A DNA stretch of 20,742 nt from JBFMFE01 sp040752295 (GTDB taxonomy: Bacteria; UBP15; UBA6099; JBFMBQ01). How positions within the stretch are numbered: the first letter of the stretch is position 1; each line of letters opens with the position of its first letter. The notes under the pieces were generated by a model. It was not told the origin of the DNA, ran no database searches, and worked only from the letters and a program-made list of their open reading frames with translations. The position numbers and the translations under genes were made by a program. Positions 14,736 to 20,742 of this stretch are shown in pieces. The DNA lies in NCBI GenBank assembly GCA_040752295.1, contig JBFMFE010000220.1, positions 1-20,742 of the forward strand, written 5' to 3'.

Positions 14736-15545
14736 TCAGGCGGCTCTCCTTTCGCCTCCCGTTTCCTCAAGCTCGGCGCGCATTTTCGGCGACAGGAACG
14801 ACATGAGCTTCTGGCGCACTATGCGCGGGTTGTTACCCTCCTGTATGCTGATGATCCCCTGTATCATGACCTGCTTGAGCTGCATCTCCTCGGTGCTTCT
14901 CACCTTGAGCTTGCCCGCGATGGGAAGCAGGAGAAAGTTCGCCATGATGGCGCCGTACAGGGTGGTGACGAGCGCGATCGCCATCTTGGGACCCAGCAGC
15001 ATGACGTCGCCGCCGAGCACCGAGAGCATGGCGATCAGCCCTATGAGTGTTCCGATCATGCCGAAGGCGGGTGCGACATAGCCCATCCACTCGAAAAGCC
15101 CGACGCCGACCTTGTGGCGCTCCTCCATGTATTCCAGCTCGATGTCCATGATCTCGCGCACGAGTTCGGGGTCCGTGCCGTCTATCACGAGCTGTATCCC
15201 TTTCTTGAGAAAGGTGTTTTCCTGCGCCTCGACGTCCGCCTCCAGCGAGAGCAGTCCCTCGCGCCGCGCCTTCTCGGCGAGACTCACGATGACCTCTATC
15301 GTCTCGTTCGGCGTCTCCGTCTTCGTGGTGAACACGTTCCTCATGATGGGGATTATGGATTTCACCTGCGGCAGCGGGTAGAAGATCAGGGTCGCCGCGA
15401 TCGTTCCGCCGATGGTGATGAACATCGAGGGGACGTTGATGAACCAGTGGGCGAACCCGAGCATGGAATAGTCAATGGCGCTCAGGCACCCTAAAAAGAG
15501 CAGTACGCTCCCGATTATCACTCCCGATATCGTTGCCGTATCCAT
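14736..15545 (-). CDS. motA: Flagellar stator protein MotA
   Basis: MotA forms the five-fold ring of the stator that pushes on the FliG rotor. The 269-residue protein has four hydrophobic segments: residues 5-25, 35-56, about 150-172 and about 186-209. Key positions are recognisable by spacing. R94 and E102, in the cytoplasmic loop ARREGLLSLE, correspond to E. coli R90 and E98. P159 (YVAPAFGMIG) and P208 (LLLPIAG) correspond to P173 and P222. The ATG has an excellent Shine-Dalgarno, GGAGGAG, four bases upstream, and a promoter-like sequence just before it. It is followed directly by motB. Confidence 0.95.
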   Translation of the reverse strand: MDTATISGVIIGSVLLFLGCLSAIDYSMLGFAHWFINVPSMFITIGGTIAATLIFYPLPQVKSIIPIMRNVFTTKTETPNETIEVIVSLAEKARREGLLSLEADVEAQENTFLKKGIQLVIDGTDPELVREIMDIELEYMEERHKVGVGLFEWMGYVAPAFGMIGTLIGLIAMLSVLGGDVMLLGPKMAIALVTTLYGAIMANFLLLPIAGKLKVRSTEEMQLKQVMIQGIISIQEGNNPRIVRQKLMSFLSPKMRAELEETGGERRAA

Positions 15546-15585
15546 GAAGCTCCTCCAGGCTCAGATTTCCGCTCAGACGCGGTGA

Positions 15586-15615
15586 ATTCTATCACCCCGT
15601 GAGCAAAAGTTTCAA
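15586..15615 (-). promoter_or_regulatory. Candidate promoter of motAB
   Basis: The minus strand has TTGAAA (15610-15615), an 18-base spacer and TAGAAT (15586-15591). Each box matches the sigma70 consensus at five of six positions. The start site would fall near 15579 and give a leader of about 34 bases ending in the strong Shine-Dalgarno of motA. No flagellar sigma28 (TAAA / GCCGATAA) pattern was seen here. Confidence 0.5.
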
Positions 15616-15646
15616 TAGCGGTGCAAATTTTTTCATCACAGCCGTC

Positions 15647-16318
15647 TCATGGAACCCTGCGCCTGTACTCCTGGACGCGTTCCACGCCCTGCCTGTAGAT
15701 TTCCTCCTGGTCGTCGTAAACGACGTCTTTATCGTACTTGTTCATCCTTTTCACTCCCCTGTGCACTCTGGAGAGGGCTTTCGAGGTTCCCGAGGTCGTT
15801 TCATTGAGGACGGAGAGCGCTTTTCTGTAGTAGTCTTCGGCGTCGCGGAAGCGGCGGAGGGCTTCCTCGTGGCTTTTCCTGTCGAGCGCGTCGGTTCCGC
15901 GCTTTTCGCTTATCGCCCCGAGGCTCGCGTACGCCTCGTGGTATCCGGGGTCGAGTTCGATGACCTTTTTCAGTTCCTCGACGGCTTTGTCGGGCTTTCC
16001 GGTCCTTGCGCGGACGATCCCGAGCGCGAGGTGAGCTTTCACGTTGCCGGGGTCTTTTGCGATGATCTCCTCGAGTTCCGGTTCCGCCTTGTCGTAAGCC
16101 TGCGCGTGGTAGTGCGTGAAGGCGACCTGCTCGAGCCTGTGAAGCTCGAAGCGCTTCCGGTTGAAGACCATGGTCAGCGGGCTGTTGGGTGCGATGAAGA
16201 CCGCGTAAAAGAGACCGAGCGCGAAGACGCCGACCACGAGCGCCGCCAGAACGTACGGCACGTCCAGCCGCACCGCCCCGCGGGCGCCGGTCGCGGTTCT
16301 CAGAGGGTTGTTTCTCAT
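15647..16318 (-). CDS. Membrane-anchored TPR protein
   Basis: A 223-residue protein of unknown specific function. Residues 21-43 form one hydrophobic segment. After it come tetratricopeptide repeats: about 61-92 (AFTHYHAQAYDKAEPELEEIIAKDP), 95-126 (AHLALGIVRARTGKPDKAVEELKKVIELDP) and a less regular third from 129, with EEALRRFRDAEDYYRKAL. The C-terminus is charged and helical. Such proteins usually serve as protein-interaction scaffolds. Its neighbours are motAB downstream and a STAS gene upstream, so an envelope or motility-linked role is conceivable but unproven. It has its own good promoter. There is no obvious Shine-Dalgarno before the ATG. Confidence 0.85.
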   Translation of the reverse strand: MRNNPLRTATGARGAVRLDVPYVLAALVVGVFALGLFYAVFIAPNSPLTMVFNRKRFELHRLEQVAFTHYHAQAYDKAEPELEEIIAKDPGNVKAHLALGIVRARTGKPDKAVEELKKVIELDPGYHEAYASLGAISEKRGTDALDRKSHEEALRRFRDAEDYYRKALSVLNETTSGTSKALSRVHRGVKRMNKYDKDVVYDDQEEIYRQGVERVQEYRRRVP

Positions 16319-16342
16319 CGTTCAGGCTTGATTCAACTGCCT

Positions 16343-16371
16343 ATTGTACAGAAACGCGGCGCCGATTTCAA
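16343..16371 (-). promoter_or_regulatory. Candidate promoter of the TPR gene
   Basis: On the minus strand TTGAAA (16366-16371) is separated by exactly 17 bases from TACAAT (16343-16348). Both boxes match the consensus at five of six positions. The predicted start near 16336 leaves a leader of roughly 18 bases. Confidence 0.5.
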
Positions 16372-16449
16372 ATTTTATCCGGCGGGACGGGCGCGCGGAG
16401 ATTTCCGCGGCGTTCACTTGCCGCGGCTCCGGGCATCGAAGGGCGGCGC

Positions 16450-16827
16450 CTAAAACTTCACGTTTATAAGCTCGACGCGCGCGAGGTTTCCGAAGTGCTG
16501 GATGGCGTCGCCGAGCCTGTCATAGATTCGGAACCGCGACTCTATCCCGAGCATGACGAAGACGTTTTTGACGTTCGAGCGGGGATTGCACATGACAAGC
16601 TCGCCCGACGCCTTCTGCACCTCGGCGGCGATCTTCATTATCAGCCCTATCCCGGCGCTGTCTATGAATTCCACCCGGTCGAAATCGAGTATGAAGTGGG
16701 AGTGGCTTTTTTCGAGGAGGTCGCCGAGGAGGCTTTCGAGGTTCGTGTCGTCGAGGCGCATCATCCGTCCCGCGAGACGCAGGATGATGACGTGCGGTTC
16801 CCGTGGGCGGGGCAGTTCGTTGTTCAT
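16450..16827 (-). CDS. STAS-domain protein (anti-sigma factor antagonist-like)
   Basis: A single STAS domain of 125 residues, like SpoIIAA/RsbV proteins. These bind an anti-sigma kinase and are switched by phosphorylation of a serine. The signature FDRVEFIDSAGIGLIMKI lies at 49-66, and S57 is the expected phosphorylation site. The domain begins with VIILRLAGRM (13-22), and SHFILDFDRV forms the central strand. The C-terminal dozen residues extend past the usual end. It starts 13 bases after the HTH gene stop, so the two form an operon. No partner kinase or phosphatase gene is in the window. It might act in a partner-switching pathway or, as with some STAS proteins, at the membrane. Confidence 0.9.
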   Translation of the reverse strand: MNNELPRPREPHVIILRLAGRMMRLDDTNLESLLGDLLEKSHSHFILDFDRVEFIDSAGIGLIMKIAAEVQKASGELVMCNPRSNVKNVFVMLGIESRFRIYDRLGDAIQHFGNLARVELINVKF

Positions 16828-16840
16828 GAAGGGGAGGCTT

Positions 16841-17062
16841 TCACTCGAGGCGGAACTTTTCCTTCCTGCGGCTCTGGATTTTCCGCACCCACGAGGCGAT
16901 GTCCGAAAGGCGGAACCTCACGTACTCCTTGTCCACGAGGACGTACGGGATTTTCCTGTACTGGACCCATTCCACAAGCTCGCGAGGCTCCGTCTGCATA
17001 AGTACCGCCATTTCCTGGATTGTGTACAGGCGTTCCTTCCCGGGTTTCTTCTTCTTTGCCAT
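16841..17062 (-). CDS. Small HTH (MerR/excisionase-like) DNA-binding protein
   Basis: A 73-residue basic protein. LYTIQEMAVLMQTEPRELVEWV (12-33) fits the helix-turn-helix of the HTH_17/excisionase and MerR-like group. KIPYVLVDKEYVRFRLSDIASWV (37-59) is the short wing and following helix that these proteins share. The first nine residues and the C-terminus are lysine/arginine rich. It is the first gene of a two-gene operon with the STAS gene. Its promoter overlaps a palindrome, so self-regulation is plausible. Similar small HTH proteins act as developmental regulators (BldC), phage excisionases or plasmid regulators. No phage gene is nearby, which favours a chromosomal regulator. Confidence 0.82.
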   Translation of the reverse strand: MAKKKKPGKERLYTIQEMAVLMQTEPRELVEWVQYRKIPYVLVDKEYVRFRLSDIASWVRKIQSRRKEKFRLE

Positions 17063-17099
17063 GCCGGTCGTTTTCCCGCGCCCTCGTGGCGGCGCAATC

Positions 17100-17134
17100 C
17101 GTCCGCCGGGTAATTTTAGACCGCCGGGCGGACG
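17100..17134. promoter_or_regulatory. Operator-like inverted repeat over the HTH promoter
   Basis: CGTCCGCC (17100-17107) and GGCGGACG (17127-17134) form an 8-bp perfect inverted repeat separated by 19 bases. One arm is in the -10/-35 spacer and the other spans the predicted start site, so a bound protein would block transcription. The centre-to-centre distance (27 bases) is about two and a half helical turns. A role as operator is an inference. Confidence 0.4.
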
Positions 17135-17141
17135 ATTTCAA
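17113..17141 (-). promoter_or_regulatory. Candidate promoter of the HTH-STAS operon
   Basis: The minus strand has TTGAAA (17136-17141), a 17-base spacer and TAAAAT (17113-17118). The start would fall near 17106, giving a 44-base leader. One arm of a perfect inverted repeat lies inside the spacer. Confidence 0.55.
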
Positions 17142-17221
17142 TTTCCTCGGGCGCGTTTCGGAATCGCCCCGCCGTTCGCGGATGCCCCGGAAGCGTGAAG
17201 CGCTTCGGGCGGTCCGCGGGT

Positions 17222-18571
17222 TCAGCCGAGCCTCTCGAATATCGCCGCTTCCCCCATTCCGCCCCCGACGCACAGCGACGCAAGCCCGTACCTCGCGCCC
17301 CTTCTTTTCATTTCGTACAGCAGGTCGGCGACCATCCTGCCTCCCGACGCGCCGAGCGGATGCCCTATCGCCACCGCGCCGCCGTTGACGTTCAGCTTCT
17401 CAGGGGCGATGTCAATTCCCTGTTTTCCGAGCAGCGCCACGTTCGTGAGCACCACGTTGGCGAACGCCTCGTTTATCTCGACAAGGTCAATGTCGTCCAT
17501 CGTAAGCCCGGCGCGTTTCAGCGCCTTGGGAATCGCCTTCGAGGGACCGATGCCCATCTCGTAAGGCTCCACGCCCGCGACGGCGAACGAGACGAACCGC
17601 GCGAGGGGCTTGAGTCCGAGTTCGCCGGCTTTCCGCGCCGTCATGACCAGCGCCGCCGCCGCCCCGTCGTTCACCTGCGATGAATTGCCGGCGGTTATCA
17701 CCGGCGGCTTCTTCTGGTCCCACACCGGGGCGACCACGGGCGGCAGACCCGCGATTTTCTCGAGCGTCGTGCCCCTGCGCGGGCTTTCGTCGGTGTCGAA
17801 CGAGTACAGGTCGCCCTCTATCGGTTTGGGCGCCTGCGGGTCAACCCCCTCCATGCCGCAGCGGAGGACTTCATACATCTTTTCCCGCGTCCTCACGTCG
17901 AGGGATTCCATCCGCACGAAGTCGTACGCGATCGTGCCGTCCTTCTTTTCCTTTCTTTTCAGCGGAACGGGAATCATGTGGTCCCTGAACCTGCCTTCAT
18001 CAATCGCCGCGAGCGCGTTCAGGTGGGACTTCAGCGCGAACTCGTCCATTTCCTCCTTCGAGACGCCGTAGGCTTCGAACAGGTACTGGGCGGTCTGGAG
18101 CATTGAGAACGCGGCGGGTTTTCCCTGCGATTTCTGCATCAGCGCCGCGTTTATGGTTCTGCCCGGGGTGAGTCCGCCCTGGAGCGTGGGGACCATGGAC
18201 ATGCTCTCTATGCCGCCCGCGATGATCACGTCTCCCGCGCCGAAGGCGACGCTCGCCGCCGCTAAATCGAGCGAGCACAGACTGGACGCGCAGTACCTGT
18301 TGACGGTCGCGGCGGCGACCGAAGCGGGCAGGTCGGCAAGCAGGCAGACGCCGCGCGCGACGTTCAGCCCCTGCTCGCCCTCCGTCCCCGCGCATCCGAT
18401 GATGAGGTCCTCGACGATCCCGCCCTCGATCCCCGTTCTCCTGACAAGCTCGCGCACGACGAGCGCCCCGAGGTCGTCGGGACGCACGTTCACGAGCGTT
18501 CCCTTCCGCGCGCGCCCGACCGGGCTTCTCACCGCGTCAACTATCACGACTTCTCTCGATTCTCTCGCCAT
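17222..18571 (-). CDS. Acetyl-CoA acetyltransferase / thiolase
   Basis: A thiolase that forms or cleaves beta-ketoacyl-CoA, by beta-oxidation or acetoacetyl-CoA synthesis. The 449-residue protein has all catalytic elements: the nucleophile C94 in NRYCASSL, NEAFA (367-371), H404 in AIGHPLGASGGRM, and C434 in CVGGGMGEA. It is about 50 residues longer than typical bacterial thiolases. The extra length lies mainly between residues 200 and 275, ahead of GNSSQVNDGAAA. I chose the ATG at 18571 because AGGAGG lies eight bases before it; an in-frame start farther upstream lacks this. A -10-like TATAAA lies at 18620-18625, with only a weak -35. It is convergent with nothing and divergent from fapA. Confidence 0.93.
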   Translation of the reverse strand: MARESREVVIVDAVRSPVGRARKGTLVNVRPDDLGALVVRELVRRTGIEGGIVEDLIIGCAGTEGEQGLNVARGVCLLADLPASVAAATVNRYCASSLCSLDLAAASVAFGAGDVIIAGGIESMSMVPTLQGGLTPGRTINAALMQKSQGKPAAFSMLQTAQYLFEAYGVSKEEMDEFALKSHLNALAAIDEGRFRDHMIPVPLKRKEKKDGTIAYDFVRMESLDVRTREKMYEVLRCGMEGVDPQAPKPIEGDLYSFDTDESPRRGTTLEKIAGLPPVVAPVWDQKKPPVITAGNSSQVNDGAAAALVMTARKAGELGLKPLARFVSFAVAGVEPYEMGIGPSKAIPKALKRAGLTMDDIDLVEINEAFANVVLTNVALLGKQGIDIAPEKLNVNGGAVAIGHPLGASGGRMVADLLYEMKRRGARYGLASLCVGGGMGEAAIFERLG

Positions 18572-18719
18572 CCCTTTTTCCTCCTTTTTCTCAGAGCCGG
18601 TTTTCAGGGCGCCCATTATTTTATAACGAAACGCGGGCAGCCGCACACAATTTTTCGGCGGCGGCTCACGGATAAGGGCGTTTTTCCATTAAATCCGGAC
18701 TCTTTGGCAACATTTTATC

Positions 18720-18777
18720 CGCCCGCTCTTCCAATTATAATTTAAATGTGATAACTATATTCCGAGAAGAGCGGGCG
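18720..18777. promoter_or_regulatory. 11-bp inverted repeat with AT-rich core upstream of fapA
   Basis: CGCCCGCTCTT (18720-18730) and AAGAGCGGGCG (18767-18777) are perfect complements enclosing a 36-base AT-rich core. A consensus -10 box TATAAT (18736-18741) lies in the core on the plus strand, but the -35 position 17 bases upstream is poor. The structure could be an operator, an mRNA stem in the fapA leader, or a small foldback element. Confidence 0.45.
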
Positions 18778-18833
18778 CGCCGCGCAGGCGTTTTTCGCCG
18801 CCGGAAGCCCCGCGTGACCGGGCTAGCGGCTCC

Positions 18834-20708
18834 ATGAACGAACAAACCGCTGCGGAGAAACCTGAAGAGAAATTCTTCAAGATCGCCTTCAACCCGTCCG
18901 GCGTTTACGTCATCGTGAGCACGCTGCAGATCGGCGCGGACAAAGCGGCGGCGGCTCAGCAGATACGCGAGGAAATCGCCCGCAAGCGCGTCGAGAACGT
19001 GGATTTCGACGCGGTCGAGAACTTCCTCGAAAACCCGAAACTGGAACCGCTGCTCATCGCCCCGCCGCAGCCAGAACCCATGGACGGCAAAGCCCTGGCG
19101 CGCCTCGATGCGTCCGGAAACGAGGTACAGCTCAAGATCGAGCCGCCAATGGGCAAGGGCAGGAAGGCGGACATGAACGACGTGATGGACGCCCTGAAGG
19201 CGGCGGGCGCGGCGAACTTCTTCATAGACACGGACAAGATAGGGGAAATGCTCAGAACGTTCAGGTTCCGCGACTTCGTCCCGGTCGGGGAGCGGCGCCA
19301 CGGGCGCTTCGACCTCGTCGTGTCAAAGGACCGCTGCGAGGCGATCCTCACGCTCGCCCCTCCGTACGGCGGCGAGCCTATAGAGCCGGGCGACGTCCTG
19401 CGCCACCTCCAGCGGGAGGGAATCACGGTCGGCATTGACAGGGAACTCATCGAGAAAATGGTCTACGAGGGAATTTACGGCAAGCAGGAGACGATCGCGA
19501 GGGGAACGAAGCCCGAGGACGGCGTCAACGCCTCGCTCGAGTTCTTCTTCGACCCCGAGGAAAAAAGGGCGAAGCCCGTGATTGACGAGGAAGGCGAGGT
19601 CAATTTCAGGGAGCTTGACGTGATCACCTCCGTCACTAAAGGGCAGCCCCTCGTCAGGAAAACCCCCGCGACGCCGGGGGTCGTCGGGCGCACCGTCTTC
19701 GGGGAAGAGACGCTTCCAAAGGCGGGCAAGGACCTGCCGTTCCCCGGCGGGCTGAACACGACCGTGTCCTCGACCGATCCCAACCTCGTGGTCGCCGCGG
19801 TGGACGGGCAGCCGAAGTTCAGGAACAACAAGGTCCACGTGATCCCCGTGCTCGAAGTCCACGGCGACGTGGACTTTTCCGTCGGAAACATTGACTTTTC
19901 AGGCTCGGTCAACATCAGGGGCAGCGTCCTTTCGGGCTTTTCGGTGAAGTCGCTGGGCGACATCCAGATCGGCGGATGCGTGGAGGCGGCGAAGGTCGAA
20001 TCGAGCGGAAACGTCTTCGTCCGCCAGGGCGTCGTGGGACAGGAAAAGGCGATCGTGATCTGCAAGGGAAACTTCACGGCGAAGTTCGTGGACAAGGCAA
20101 CGGTCTTCTCCGAGGGCAACGTGTACGTGGACGAGTCAATCATGTACAGCAGCGTGAGCTGCGCCGGGGAACTGACGCTCACCGGCAAGAAGGGCTACAT
20201 CATCGGCGGCGTCGTGAGGGCGAGCAAGAGCGTTCAGGCAAGGCAGATCGGCACGCACGTCCAGGTCCCCACCACCATCGAGGTCGGCGGAAGCCCCTCG
20301 CTCCGGCGGGAACTCGACGAACTCGAGAACGAGATCAGGGACACCGAGGAAAAGGCGGATGCCTACGCGAAGTCGCTTCAGACCGCCGAGCGCAGCCGGC
20401 AGAAGGCGGGGGGCAGACAGACGGAGGAGCAGACGGAGCGCGCGCTGATCCTCTCCCGCGACAGGTTCTCGCTCCTCGCCAAACTCCGCTCGTTCAAGGA
20501 AAAAAAGGAGGACCTCGAAGAGAAACTGTCGCGTCTTAAGAGCACCAACCTCAAGGTGCACGTGAAAAACAAGGTCATGCCGGGCGTCAAGATCATCATC
20601 AAGAACTCGAGATGGGTGGCGGAGGACGAACTCGACTTCGCCACCTTTTACGAATACGACGGAGAAGTTCAATTCAGACCCTACGAACTGGCGGGCAGGG
20701 ACAAATAA
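18834..20708 (+). CDS. FapA-family (DUF342) protein
   Basis: A 624-residue cytoplasmic protein of the FapA/DUF342 family. In Vibrio, FapA takes part in polar flagellum and envelope signalling; elsewhere the role is unclear. The N-terminal region seems to hold three copies of one small module (about residues 23-65, 97-140 and 168-210). Family stretches follow: RKTPATPGVVGRTVFGE (275-291) and VAAVDGQPKF (320-329). A right-handed beta-helix-like block with regular Gly/Val repeats (about 335-480) comes next, then a coiled coil (488-570) and a short beta-rich end. The start is the first ATG; no clear Shine-Dalgarno precedes it. A 5-bp GC hairpin (20722-20734) lies after the stop, but the window ends before any T run. 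Nearby motAB supports a motility-related role. Confidence 0.9.
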   Translation: MNEQTAAEKPEEKFFKIAFNPSGVYVIVSTLQIGADKAAAAQQIREEIARKRVENVDFDAVENFLENPKLEPLLIAPPQPEPMDGKALARLDASGNEVQLKIEPPMGKGRKADMNDVMDALKAAGAANFFIDTDKIGEMLRTFRFRDFVPVGERRHGRFDLVVSKDRCEAILTLAPPYGGEPIEPGDVLRHLQREGITVGIDRELIEKMVYEGIYGKQETIARGTKPEDGVNASLEFFFDPEEKRAKPVIDEEGEVNFRELDVITSVTKGQPLVRKTPATPGVVGRTVFGEETLPKAGKDLPFPGGLNTTVSSTDPNLVVAAVDGQPKFRNNKVHVIPVLEVHGDVDFSVGNIDFSGSVNIRGSVLSGFSVKSLGDIQIGGCVEAAKVESSGNVFVRQGVVGQEKAIVICKGNFTAKFVDKATVFSEGNVYVDESIMYSSVSCAGELTLTGKKGYIIGGVVRASKSVQARQIGTHVQVPTTIEVGGSPSLRRELDELENEIRDTEEKADAYAKSLQTAERSRQKAGGRQTEEQTERALILSRDRFSLLAKLRSFKEKKEDLEEKLSRLKSTNLKVHVKNKVMPGVKIIIKNSRWVAEDELDFATFYEYDGEVQFRPYELAGRDK

Positions 20709-20742
20709 CGCTCCCCCCGAACCCGCGGCGCGGGCGGGCGTC

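Noticed and set aside
16824..17273. A 149-residue minus-strand frame over the HTH gene
   Set aside because: It overlaps the HTH gene out of frame, has shadow composition, and would include the predicted promoter and palindrome.
18690..18735. Possible sigma28 or sigma54 promoter for fapA
   Set aside because: TAAA at 18690 is not followed by GCCGATAA at the right distance, and TTGGCA at 18704 lacks the GC element of a sigma54 site.

Overview
The window reads as chromosomal DNA of a flagellated, diderm (Gram-negative-type) bacterium. The evidence is a Wzx-like flippase with an O-antigen ligase/polymerase, a MotA/MotB stator pair with an OmpA-type peptidoglycan-binding domain, and a FapA (DUF342) protein. 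Most genes are G+C rich, while the leftmost genes are visibly richer in A+T. Several families of foldback or tandem intergenic repeats are present. I cannot name the organism; an uncultured candidate-phylum genome would fit, but that is a guess.

Left part (1-691): no credible gene, only palindromic and REP-like repeats. From 692 to 6153 all genes are on the minus strand and concern surface polysaccharide. A flippase, a SAM methyltransferase and a family 2 glycosyltransferase overlap by 4 bases at each junction (ATGA), forming one translationally coupled unit. Upstream lie a TylF/MycF-type sugar O-methyltransferase and a CDP-paratose 2-epimerase-like SDR enzyme. From 6154 to 6709 lies a repeat-rich divergent spacer with a 42-bp tandem repeat.

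Middle part (6710-12428, plus strand): a GT4-type glycosyltransferase overlapping an O-antigen ligase/polymerase (ATGA), then an AlgI-like MBOAT acyltransferase and a membrane-anchored SGNH hydrolase-like protein. Together with the left block this is a lipid-linked polysaccharide assembly locus: sugar modification, glycosyl transfer, flipping, polymerisation or ligation, and probable O-acylation.

Right part (12626-18571, minus strand): a GT4 glycosyltransferase downstream of motB and motA, a membrane-anchored TPR protein, a STAS-domain anti-sigma-factor-antagonist-like protein, a small HTH protein, and an acetyl-CoA acetyltransferase (thiolase). Three transcription units here (HTH-STAS, TPR, motAB) each have a TTGAAA box 17-18 bases from a good -10 box. 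The window ends with a divergent fapA (18834-20708), whose N-terminus appears to hold three copies of the same small module.

I found no RNA gene, CRISPR array, transposase, phage gene or defence system. The most unusual items are the repeat families, the operator-like palindrome over the HTH promoter, and the triplicated N-terminal module of the FapA protein. I see no clear evidence of a wholly new system.
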